Shown here piece after piece: positions 6,426 through 13,814 of a DNA stretch of 17,617 bases. The position numbers were made by a program, and so were the translations under genes. Position 1 is the first letter of the stretch; every line of letters starts with the position of its first letter. Source of the stretch: UBA8752 sp965657965. Lineage in GTDB: Bacteria; Bacteroidota; Bacteroidia; Flavobacteriales_D; Sanyastnellaceae. Below the pieces are notes generated by a model, which was given only the letters and a program-made list of their open reading frames with translations, was not told where the DNA came from and searched no databases. Location: the NCBI GenBank assembly GCA_965657965.1, contig CBFHQM010000035.1:1-17617 (forward strand), given 5' to 3'.

Positions 6426-7462
6426 GAGGAAGGAGAGTTGGATAAGGACAGGCCACGCCAGAAATCGAGAATCGGATTGAAAACAAACGTCTGAATCAAG
6501 GCAACTTCGTTGTTGACCACGGCATACATGCGACTGGCATCGTGTGTCATCACGTTGCCTTGAAGGTCCAATTCTTCGAGTATGGGGATTTTCCAATGAA
6601 GATCCATGGCGACAGACTGGCCATTCTTGTATTCGACTTCAAGGCGCCAAGCGACATCGGATTGTTTGAGGCTGTCTTGGCCATTTGCCGAGAGGTGACT
6701 GTCCCAAGTTTCAATGTGCACTTTGCACATGCGCAGCCATTGCTCTCTCAGAAGTGGTTGAGGCAAAGACAGAGGGCCATTCTCGCCTATGGCTGTCAAG
6801 GTTTCTCCGTCCTCCGACCAAGTGAGTTGGGCGTGTTGGCCGACATCATCCAAAGGCCAGGCAGAAATGGATTGGATTTGTTCAGCGTTGGATTCGTACA
6901 CACCCGTGTATCGCCACTCCCCTTCTGAGGTAAAAAATCGGGTAGAAAGGAAGCCAGTGAAACCTTCGATGTGGGTAATGTAGGGTGAAGTAGAACGCCC
7001 TTGACCGGGGAGTTCAAGCAACATGTGGGTTCCTGTATGGCTTTGCGTTGGGGTCCCAATGAACCATGTTTTGTAGGGGTCATCTTGGCCCTCGATGAAG
7101 ATGTCCACCCGTTTGCCAGAGGAGGCCATCATTTTGAGCACACCTTCTTGAGCCGACGGCCGAACGGGTTGTCGGACCGAAACCCGCTTGAACGTTTTGA
7201 GCAGCAAGTCAGTGGCGTCTTTGCGGGCAAACAATCGTCCATTGAGCGTCCACAACCCGAGGGGGTGCTCGCTCCTGTCCAGCACAGCCACACTGCCTTG
7301 TGTGTCTGCAATGCGAATCCGAGTCACACTGGACGTGTCCTGAATGGCGAAATGGGTGCTGGTGTCTGCATCCAGTCTCCCAGATTCAGGTTGCAATGCC
7401 ACAACGAGTGCAATGCCAGCGGCGATGGCCACAGTGGCGAGAGTGTAGGTACTTCGATTCAT
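6422..7462 (-). CDS. DUF4340-like membrane-anchored protein
   Basis: A 346-residue protein with one N-terminal membrane segment (about residues 6-24, TLATVAIAAGIALVVAL) and a large domain predicted outside the cytoplasmic membrane. Segments such as WTLNGRLFARKDATDLLLKTF, WFIGTPTQSHTGTHM and PYITHIEGFTGFLSTRFF resemble DUF4340 proteins, which in many bacteria are encoded beside GldG-like ABC transporter auxiliary subunits. The biochemical function of DUF4340 is unknown. The start at 7462 is chosen for its ATGA overlap with gldG and because the transmembrane segment then begins at the N-terminus; the longer upstream frame lies inside gldG. Its place directly after gldF and gldG suggests an extra periplasmic subunit of the same complex. 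Confidence 0.7.
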   Translation of the reverse strand: MNRSTYTLATVAIAAGIALVVALQPESGRLDADTSTHFAIQDTSSVTRIRIADTQGSVAVLDRSEHPLGLWTLNGRLFARKDATDLLLKTFKRVSVRQPVRPSAQEGVLKMMASSGKRVDIFIEGQDDPYKTWFIGTPTQSHTGTHMLLELPGQGRSTSPYITHIEGFTGFLSTRFFTSEGEWRYTGVYESNAEQIQSISAWPLDDVGQHAQLTWSEDGETLTAIGENGPLSLPQPLLREQWLRMCKVHIETWDSHLSANGQDSLKQSDVAWRLEVEYKNGQSVAMDLHWKIPILEELDLQGNVMTHDASRMYAVVNNEVALIQTFVFNPILDFWRGLSLSNSPSS

Positions 7463-9222
7463 GAAGGGAGCATCTTGGTCCAACGTCGACGTCTCCAGGC
7501 GGGCAAAAGAAGCCCGATTCCGATGACCAATGCAATGGGGACACCCACAGCGGCGAGGGTCCAAGAGGTTTCTGCACCGCGAATGCGCTTGTCGTCGAGT
7601 GGTCGAAAAGCAATACTCCGGGAACGCAAGCTGATTTGTCCGGCATCATCGAGCAGGTAGCTGATGGCGTTGAGTAGCCATTCTTTGTTGTCGTAGATGA
7701 CGCGTTGGCTGTTTCGGTCAAAGCCCAATGGCAATGGAATTAAGCCTTCTTCTGTGGATCGTGTGTCGTTGCGAATGAAGTCGGCATCGGCCACCACCAT
7801 CAGTTTGCCTTCGCTTGTCGAAGGCCTGAATGCAAAGGCTTTGTCCTCCTTGAGTGTTTGGCTCAAGCGCAGGGCATAGAAACTGTCAAATTCACCTTCG
7901 AGCAACACGGCCAGAGGATAGCCGTCGGGATTGTCCGTGTCGAAATGTTCCGGGGGCAGATTGACCACGGCACTCGCGACCCGCACAGGGGCATTGTAGA
8001 CGAGCGAACGTGGCGAGCTTTTTAAGAGCACCGTTGAGCTTCGGTTAGACTTGACATTGACCAAGTCCAAAGTGCTGCTGAACTCAAAAATCAAGGGGTC
8101 GAGATTGGCACAAATGGGATGCGCATCGGGTGTAGACAAAACCACAGGCGAGAAGTACCAATTGAACATTTGCATGTTGCGGTGGTCGCCCATAGGTCCT
8201 GCGCCCATCATGATGGGCGCACACTGCGCATCCAGGACCATGTTGCGGTTCAATCGCACGCCGTGGTGAAACAGCAAATCATAGATGCCAGTTTCTCGTG
8301 TTGTCGCGAGGGTCTGTTGGTTGTTTCGAATGCTGTCAATGCTGGTAACAAGGGGGTCAATCAGCCACAGCATGTTGCCCCCATTCATGAGGTATTGATC
8401 GAGCAGCAACTTGTCTCGGTCGCTGAAGGTTGAATCAGGACCTGCAATCACCAATGCATCGTACTTGGGCTGCCGCCAGGTTCGCCCATCGATGGTTTCG
8501 CAAAGGGCGTCCACTGCCCCATCGAGTGTCACATCGACCACATCCACCGTTTCGGACAGCGCGTTGGAGAAATCGGCGGTTTCGACGGGTAAAAAGCAGC
8601 CATGGCCTTTGAGTATGCCCACCACTGGGCGTCGATCTCGGAGCCCCATGCGCATGGCTTGTCCCAAATTGAATTCAACTTGGGTGATGGCGTTTTGCAC
8701 CATGATCTCGTCCGGGTCCATGTTTTCAGACCGAAGAAATTGAACGGGATAGTCCACCCCTTTCACACTCACCACGGCACAGGGCCAAATGTTTTGAAAG
8801 GAGGCAACACCCCCTTCTCTGTGGGCGATGCGGGTGAAACGCAGGCCTTGTTCGTAAAGGGCAAGCTCAGTTTCTCCGATGGTTTTGTCGTCCCCCGACG
8901 ATGCCACATCGATGAACTGCCAACGGACCTTCCCTCCGCTTTTGCGGGCAAAGGTTCTGAGCTTCGAGCGTACTTCTTCTTCTAGTCTGCGGTAGCGAGC
9001 GGGGAAGTCTCCTTCCAAGTAGCATTTGACCAGAACTTCTTCGCCCCCTTCTTCGAGGGCGCTTAGCATGGATTCCGTGGCGGAAGACAGGCTGTGACGT
9101 TGGTCTTCGGTCACGTCCAGCCGAAGGGGCCATTGCCCGAGCAAAGCCAAAATTGCCAGCGCCAATGCTGCGGTTCTCCACCCCTTTCCCTCGGGACCTT
9201 GTAGCATGTTTGAGAACGTCAT
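7459..9222 (-). CDS. gldG: Gliding-motility-associated ABC transporter substrate-binding protein GldG
   Basis: A 587-residue protein with a single N-terminal membrane segment (about 16-34), the typical GldG entry LDVTEDQRHSLSSAT (35-49), a long periplasmic ABC_transp_aux region, and a C-terminal membrane segment (about 555-576) followed by RRRRW. Two membrane anchors around a large periplasmic part match the family. In Flavobacterium johnsoniae GldG forms an ABC transporter with GldF and the ATPase GldA and is needed for gliding in that species, while many non-gliding Bacteroidota also carry the pair. The start at 9222 gives an ATGA overlap with gldF; the upstream extension of the frame lies within gldF and is not expected to be translated. 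No ATPase gene lies nearby, consistent with gldA being unlinked. Confidence 0.9.
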   Translation of the reverse strand: MTFSNMLQGPEGKGWRTAALALAILALLGQWPLRLDVTEDQRHSLSSATESMLSALEEGGEEVLVKCYLEGDFPARYRRLEEEVRSKLRTFARKSGGKVRWQFIDVASSGDDKTIGETELALYEQGLRFTRIAHREGGVASFQNIWPCAVVSVKGVDYPVQFLRSENMDPDEIMVQNAITQVEFNLGQAMRMGLRDRRPVVGILKGHGCFLPVETADFSNALSETVDVVDVTLDGAVDALCETIDGRTWRQPKYDALVIAGPDSTFSDRDKLLLDQYLMNGGNMLWLIDPLVTSIDSIRNNQQTLATTRETGIYDLLFHHGVRLNRNMVLDAQCAPIMMGAGPMGDHRNMQMFNWYFSPVVLSTPDAHPICANLDPLIFEFSSTLDLVNVKSNRSSTVLLKSSPRSLVYNAPVRVASAVVNLPPEHFDTDNPDGYPLAVLLEGEFDSFYALRLSQTLKEDKAFAFRPSTSEGKLMVVADADFIRNDTRSTEEGLIPLPLGFDRNSQRVIYDNKEWLLNAISYLLDDAGQISLRSRSIAFRPLDDKRIRGAETSWTLAAVGVPIALVIGIGLLLPAWRRRRWTKMLPS

Positions 9223-9950
9223 ACGCGGCCAGGTTGAATGTGTCGTTGAGCAAAGGCCAGGGCCAGCGTGATGTAAGCAGCAAACCAGGCGACATCGGCA
9301 ATCACCACCACACCCGATCCAATCGATCGGAAGTGGGTTTCCATGGCGAACCATTGGACAATGTGGTCTCCTGCGCCAAAGAGCGCATAGGAGCCCAATG
9401 CCGATGGCCCATAGTACATGACCATGCAAACAAGTGCCGAGGACAAAAAGGCCACAACCTGGCTGTCTGTCCGGGCCGAAGTGGCCAGCCCGGTGGCCAC
9501 AAAGGCAGCGCCCAACAGCAGCAGGCCTAAGTACCCAGAAAGGACAGAGCCTCCATCAATGTTTCCGACAGGGTTGCCCAGTTGATGCAACACCATGTAA
9601 CCGGCTATGGTGGGAATGAGGGCTGCTGCAACAAGTGTCGTACCCGCAAGGAACTTGGCCAGAACAATCCGATTGGCGTCTAAAGGGTGCGTCAACAGCA
9701 ATTCAAGCGTCCCGTTTTTTCTTTCTTCAGCGATGCTCCGCATGGTAATCGCAGGAATCAGGAAGAGAAAAACCCAAGGGGTAAACAAAAAGAAACTGTT
9801 CAGTTCCGCCACTCCGGCATCCAGCAAATTCCATTGCCCGGGAAATACCCAATGGAAGAGGCCGCTGACGAGGAGGAAAACGGCGAGAACAACGGCGCCG
9901 ATTACGGAGGAAAGGAATGCGCGGACTTCCTTTTTGTACAATGCTGTCAT
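9219..9950 (-). CDS. gldF: Gliding-motility-associated ABC transporter permease GldF
   Basis: A 243-residue ABC-2 type permease with six predicted membrane segments (about 15-36, 53-72, 100-122, 135-155, 165-190 and 212-235). Between the second and third lies EERKNGTLELLLTHPL (75-90), the cytoplasmic coupling-helix signature of ABC-2 permeases that contacts the ATPase. It is expected to pair with GldG and an ATPase encoded elsewhere. The gene begins 15 bp after the ABM-domain gene and ends in an ATGA overlap with gldG. The length and the FLFTPWVFLFLIPAITMRS segment fit GldF well. Confidence 0.9.
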   Translation of the reverse strand: MTALYKKEVRAFLSSVIGAVVLAVFLLVSGLFHWVFPGQWNLLDAGVAELNSFFLFTPWVFLFLIPAITMRSIAEERKNGTLELLLTHPLDANRIVLAKFLAGTTLVAAALIPTIAGYMVLHQLGNPVGNIDGGSVLSGYLGLLLLGAAFVATGLATSARTDSQVVAFLSSALVCMVMYYGPSALGSYALFGAGDHIVQWFAMETHFRSIGSGVVVIADVAWFAAYITLALAFAQRHIQPGRV

Positions 9951-9965
9951 GAATGCGGTCCCAAA

Positions 9966-10259
9966 TTAGGAAGCCCAGAGCAGCCGATGGCTTTTTGCCA
10001 AGGGTTGGTCCGCAAATAATGCTTTGGTAGAGGGCCAAACAACCCCAAATAGGTCGCTGTGTCGGTAGGCGTCCAATGCCGCCTGACTGTCCCAGACGCT
10101 CACGGTGCCCATTTTCTCCGGGTGTTCTGGGGATTGAATCAATTGAACAGATCGGCACCCGGGTTGGCTTGCAATGCCCTCGCGATGGGTTTCAAAAAGA
10201 TCGAGAAACGCCTCGACAGCGTCTTTTCGAAAAGTCATGTGAACGGTGCGAAGAATCAT
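9966..10259 (-). CDS. ABM-domain (antibiotic biosynthesis monooxygenase-like) protein
   Basis: A 97-residue dimeric alpha/beta ferredoxin-like protein by family resemblance. It opens with ILRTVHMTFRKDAVEAFLDLFE, typical of ABM proteins, followed by PGCRSVQLIQSPEHPEKMGTVSVWDSQAALDAYRHSDLF. The family includes monooxygenases of polyketide tailoring, heme-degrading enzymes and many small proteins of unknown role, and nothing here identifies a substrate. It lies 5 bp after the DUF62 gene and 15 bp before gldF, so it belongs to the operon. A small cytoplasmic housekeeping or stress-related role is only a guess. Confidence 0.78.
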   Translation of the reverse strand: MILRTVHMTFRKDAVEAFLDLFETHREGIASQPGCRSVQLIQSPEHPEKMGTVSVWDSQAALDAYRHSDLFGVVWPSTKALFADQPLAKSHRLLWAS

Positions 10260-10264
10260 CTGGC

Positions 10265-11113
10265 TTAGATCAAACGGCCCAACTTGGCTGCCGCTTCAAA
10301 TTCAATGCGAATGGTGGCGCCTTCTTTGAGTCCAAACAATTGGCTGGCCCCTCCTCCGTTCCCCTGTGCACCATGGCGAATTGCGATTTCCAAAAGTCCC
10401 ATGTGGTTAAACAGGGCCACACGCTCTCCGCTGGGAACAGCGCTGTAAGCGGTATGAATTCGGGTCACGTCCATTCTGCTTGAACGCAAAGGGATGCGAA
10501 ATGGGCGGTCCTTTCCGACTTCCCGGAAGGTGCGCTCGTCTAGATTGGTGATGAGGTTGCCAAACCGGTCGACGTGGATCACCGAGCCTTGCACGTAATC
10601 GAGGCCAATCAGTGGACGTTGCCATTCACTTTCCACCCAACCGGAGGAAGGCCGGCCGACTGCGGCCAAAACCCCACCTTGAACCAAGTGACAAGCCACT
10701 TGGATAAAGAGGTGCCGTTCTGGAAAGGTCAGGATGTCGCTTTCGGATTGCATGTCGATGTCGTGGATGGCATCGGGCTCGCGGTCTGCAATGAGGCTGA
10801 ATATGCCGTCGTCGAGTCCAACAAAGAATTGACCGCCCAATTCCATCACGCGGTGCACGTACTCCTCCTCTTGGTTGGTGTTCAATGCCAGAATGTGCAC
10901 AGTTCCTTTCGGGAAATGGGGAATCACCGTGCGAAGCGCAAAGGCGGCAGCATTGGTGTCAAATGGGCGAATGGAGTGCGTAATGTCCACAATGCGAATG
11001 GACGGGTCTTGCTGAAGAATGGCACCGCGCAAAGCACCGGCATACAGGCTGTCTGCTCCGTAATCGGAGGTAAGGGTAATGATGCGCGAAGCGGCTTCTG
11101 AAGATGCCATCAT
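10265..11113 (-). CDS. SAM hydrolase/SAM-dependent halogenase family protein (DUF62)
   Basis: A 282-residue protein of the DUF62 family, whose characterised members hydrolyse S-adenosylmethionine to adenosine and methionine or halogenate it. The N-terminal domain starts with IITLTSDYGADSLYAGALRG (residues 11-30), then IVDITHSIRPFDTNAAAF; the C-terminal beta-barrel domain contains RFGNLITN (183-190) and NGGGASQLFGLKEGATI. The catalytic segment usually written VDPGVGTxRR reads ALNTNQEEEY here (from residue 76), and the usual FHGRD reads FPERH (130-134), so the canonical Asp-Arg-His set is not apparent. Activity as a SAM hydrolase is therefore uncertain. It is the first gene of the minus-strand operon. 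The start could be Met1 or Met2. Confidence 0.82.
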   Translation of the reverse strand: MMASSEAASRIITLTSDYGADSLYAGALRGAILQQDPSIRIVDITHSIRPFDTNAAAFALRTVIPHFPKGTVHILALNTNQEEEYVHRVMELGGQFFVGLDDGIFSLIADREPDAIHDIDMQSESDILTFPERHLFIQVACHLVQGGVLAAVGRPSSGWVESEWQRPLIGLDYVQGSVIHVDRFGNLITNLDERTFREVGKDRPFRIPLRSSRMDVTRIHTAYSAVPSGERVALFNHMGLLEIAIRHGAQGNGGGASQLFGLKEGATIRIEFEAAAKLGRLI

Positions 11114-11142
11114 TCGTCAAAAATCCGGAAGCTTGCGCGGAG

Positions 11143-11150
11143 TAGCTTTG
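11143..11150 (+). promoter_or_regulatory. Putative -7 element for the phoH operon
   Basis: TAGCTTTG is a full TAnnTTTG match within the 84-bp divergent gap between the DUF62 gene and phoH. It would give a leader of roughly 40 nt before the start at 11198. No convincing -33 TTG is seen, and no clear minus-strand partner for the DUF62 operon beyond a weak GATTTTTG close to its start. Confidence 0.38.
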
Positions 11151-11197
11151 CATCTTGACAGAAATTCCCCCCAACCTCCCAACATTGAGTTTCATAA

Positions 11198-12268
11198 ATG
11201 GCCATTGAACGCCGATTCCCCCTGCCAGACGTGGCTCCTTTGGAGTTTTTTGGTGTGGGTCACAGAAAATTTACCACCCTCAAAGGGCACTTTCCAAAAT
11301 TGAAATTGGTGGGACGTGGAAACGAAGTCAAAGCCATGGGGTCCAAGGCCGACATCGACGCGTTTGCGGCGAAGTATGAGCTGATTGTTTGGCACCTTGA
11401 TCGATACGGCAAATTGGAAGAGGATGACTTGGAACGGTTGATCAAAGAAGATGGTGAGGTCGTGAAGCGCTCCGCTTCAGACGATGACACCTTGGTTTAT
11501 GGTCCTGGAGGGTTGCGGGTCACAGCGCGCACACCGAATCAGCGAAAGCTGGTGGAGGAAGTGAGGAAAAACGACATGGTCTTTGCCATTGGTCCTGCAG
11601 GATCAGGCAAGACCTATACGGCTGTGGCTCTGGCGGTTCAAGCCTTAAAAGAAAAGCGGGTTCGGCGCATCATCATGACCCGACCTGCGGTTGAGGCGGG
11701 CGAGAACTTGGGTTTTTTGCCTGGGGATTTGAAAGAGAAATTGGATCCGTACATGCAGCCCTTGTACGATGCCCTAACCGACATGCTGCCCTATGATCGC
11801 GTGGCGGATCATTTGGAAAAAGGGGTCATCGAAATTGCGCCTTTGGCTTTCATGCGGGGACGAACGCTGGATAAGGCTTTTGTGATTCTGGACGAAGCTC
11901 AAAACGCGACGGTGGCTCAGATGAAAATGTTCTTGACGCGCATGGGGCGTTCGGCCACGTTCATGATCACCGGTGATGCTTCGCAGGTGGACTTGCCGAA
12001 AAAACAAGAAAGTGGTTTGCGCTTTGCACGCCGTGTACTCAAGGGGGTGAATGGTCTTTCTTTTGTTGAGCTGACGGGTGACGATGTGGTTCGACATGCA
12101 CTCGTGAAGCGCGTCATTCTTGCATTTGAAGACGAGGAGTCGAAAGGAAGTGAGGGGGGCATGGGTCCGTCCATGGGGCGTGTTGCCGCGCAAAAATGGC
12201 GGAAAGACGAAGACGACCTGAATGAGGCTCAAAGCGAAGCAGATTCCGATATTGCACCGTCTGAATGA
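11198..12268 (+). CDS. phoH: PhoH-family ATPase
   Basis: A 356-residue PhoH/PhoL protein. The N-terminal region (about 1-110) contains the KH-like segment FPKLKLVGRGNEVKAMGSK. The ATPase core has Walker A GPAGSGKT (132-139), the conserved MTRPAVEAGENLGFLPGD segment, Walker B VILDEAQN with Asp232, and MITGDASQVDLP. The C-terminal 40 residues are acidic and low in complexity. PhoL-type proteins are cytoplasmic ATPases linked to RNA handling and ribosome maturation, in many bacteria beside ybeY; ybeY is not next to it here. It is the first gene of a four-gene operon and its stop overlaps the purC start as ATGA. Confidence 0.92.
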   Translation: MAIERRFPLPDVAPLEFFGVGHRKFTTLKGHFPKLKLVGRGNEVKAMGSKADIDAFAAKYELIVWHLDRYGKLEEDDLERLIKEDGEVVKRSASDDDTLVYGPGGLRVTARTPNQRKLVEEVRKNDMVFAIGPAGSGKTYTAVALAVQALKEKRVRRIIMTRPAVEAGENLGFLPGDLKEKLDPYMQPLYDALTDMLPYDRVADHLEKGVIEIAPLAFMRGRTLDKAFVILDEAQNATVAQMKMFLTRMGRSATFMITGDASQVDLPKKQESGLRFARRVLKGVNGLSFVELTGDDVVRHALVKRVILAFEDEESKGSEGGMGPSMGRVAAQKWRKDEDDLNEAQSEADSDIAPSE

Positions 12269-13230
12269 TGTCCACAGTTTCACCGCCTTCTCCCCTCTTT
12301 GAGCAGCGCATCCCTATGGAGGATGAGGTTCAATTCTATCGAGGCAAAGTCCGCGATGTGCACACGTTGTCCGATGGTCGCCTTTTGATGGTGGCCAGTG
12401 ACCGCATTTCTGCCTTTGATGTGGTGTTGCCGAAGCCCATTCCATTCAAGGGGCAAGTTTTGAATCAGTTGGCGGCACACATGCTGCGAGCGGTATCAGA
12501 CATCGTGCCGATTTGGTTTGAAGATGACCCGGACCCCAATGTGGCCGTGGGCAAATGCTGTGAACCGATTCGATTGGAAATGGTCATTCGGGGTCATTTA
12601 ACGGGCCATGCATGGAGAACCTATCGTTCCGGCGAACGGACGTTGTGCGGAGTGTCGCTGCCGGAAGGGATGAAAGAGCACGACGCGTTTTCGAGTCCCA
12701 TCATCACGCCTGCCACCAAGGCGGAGGAAGGCCACGACGAAGACATTTCCGAGCAGGAGATCTTGACCCAAAATCTGGTGCCTGAACCGCTTTACCGCGA
12801 AATGGAGCGCATAACCCGCGCTTTGTTTGCCAGAGGCCAGCAAATGGCCAATGCCCGCGGCTTGATTTTGGTCGACACCAAGTATGAGTTTGGTCTTTTC
12901 GAGGGGGAATTGATGCTCATGGATGAGGTTCATACGCCCGACAGCAGTCGTTACTTCCACTTGGAGGGCTTTGAAGCCAGACAACAATCTGGGGAAGCCC
13001 AACCTCAGCTCAGCAAAGAATTCGTTCGTGAGTGGTTAATTGAGGGTGGATTTATGGGCAAAGCGGGCCAAGCCATTCCCGAGATGACATCGGAGTTTGT
13101 AAAGTCCGTAAGCGACCGGTACATCTCGCTTTACGAGCGTGTTTCGGGACAAAAATTTGAAAAACCGACGGAATTAGATACTGTGATGAGAATCCAAAAA
13201 AACATGGAGTCGTGGCGCCTCGAGCATTGA
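12265..13230 (+). CDS. purC: Phosphoribosylaminoimidazole-succinocarboxamide (SAICAR) synthase
   Basis: A 321-residue PurC of the longer type (E. coli PurC is shorter, near 237 residues). It joins CAIR and aspartate using ATP in de novo purine synthesis. Visible motifs are RGKVRDVH (26-33), ASDRISAFDVV (44-54), IRGHLTGHAWRTY in the substrate site, LILVDTKYEFG (200-210) and LMDEVHTPDSSR. The first Met (12265) is chosen because it forms an ATGA overlap with phoH; Met2 or Met18 are alternatives. The gene is cotranscribed with phoH and two tRNA-related genes, without other purine genes in view. Confidence 0.95.
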   Translation: MMSTVSPPSPLFEQRIPMEDEVQFYRGKVRDVHTLSDGRLLMVASDRISAFDVVLPKPIPFKGQVLNQLAAHMLRAVSDIVPIWFEDDPDPNVAVGKCCEPIRLEMVIRGHLTGHAWRTYRSGERTLCGVSLPEGMKEHDAFSSPIITPATKAEEGHDEDISEQEILTQNLVPEPLYREMERITRALFARGQQMANARGLILVDTKYEFGLFEGELMLMDEVHTPDSSRYFHLEGFEARQQSGEAQPQLSKEFVREWLIEGGFMGKAGQAIPEMTSEFVKSVSDRYISLYERVSGQKFEKPTELDTVMRIQKNMESWRLEH

Positions 13231-13814
13231 AAAACGCCCCATGGCGACCTGACGCCATTGCGGCCGTTCGCTGTTTGAAAGCGGGCGGGGTTATTTTGTA
13301 TCCCACGGATACGGTTTGGGGTCTCGGATGCCGCGCAGACGATGAAGCCGCGTTGGAGAAACTTTACCAACTCAAAGGACGAGACAGCGCCCAACCTTCT
13401 TTGGTGCTGCTCGATGCCGAGGGCTTGCTGGAGGAGTATTCTAATCCGGTGCCGGACATCGCTTGGGACCTCTTGAAAGAATCCGAGGGCACAAACAGCC
13501 GGCCAATGACCTTGGTCTTGCCTGGAGGCCGAGATGTGGTCCCTGCCCTGTTGGCAGAAGACGGCAGTCTTGCCATGCGGGTGGTTCATGACCCCTTTCT
13601 TCAGTTCATTATTCGTGGCATCGATCTCCCTCTGGTAAGCACATCGGCCAATCGGTCAGGTCATCCTACCCCCGGCCACTTTGACGAAATCCCGAAAGCC
13701 ATTCGAACGGGTGTGGATCACGCTTGTACCACGGGTCGAGATCGGCGCGGAGGACAAACGTCGAGTATGGTCAAACTGGATGGTGCAGGTCGCATCGACA
13801 TTTTGAGGCCATGA
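13227..13814 (+). CDS. L-threonylcarbamoyladenylate synthase (TsaC/Sua5/YrdC family)
   Basis: A single-domain YrdC protein of about 195 residues. It makes threonylcarbamoyl-AMP from threonine, bicarbonate and ATP, the first step of the t6A37 modification of ANN-decoding tRNAs. Motifs are GGVILYPTDTVWGLGC (20-35), LKGRD (49-53) and STSANRSG (138-145); there is no extra Sua5 domain. No ATG lies at the 5' end. The TTG at 13227 is preferred because it gives a 4-nt TTGA overlap with the purC stop, like the other junctions in this operon. A GTG at 13212 in the same frame would add five residues and overlap purC by 19 nt. The 3' end overlaps the next gene as ATGA. Confidence 0.9.
   Translation: MKNAPWRPDAIAAVRCLKAGGVILYPTDTVWGLGCRADDEAALEKLYQLKGRDSAQPSLVLLDAEGLLEEYSNPVPDIAWDLLKESEGTNSRPMTLVLPGGRDVVPALLAEDGSLAMRVVHDPFLQFIIRGIDLPLVSTSANRSGHPTPGHFDEIPKAIRTGVDHACTTGRDRRGGQTSSMVKLDGAGRIDILRP

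Noticed and set aside
5730..6494. 254-codon plus-strand open frame opposite the thiolase
   Set aside because: It is antisense to a full-length thiolase with all catalytic residues; no domain or promoter supports it.
9223..9429. 69-residue N-terminal extension of GldG
   Set aside because: It falls inside gldF and would place extra Cys- and His-rich sequence before the usual membrane anchor; the ATG at 9222 matches the family.
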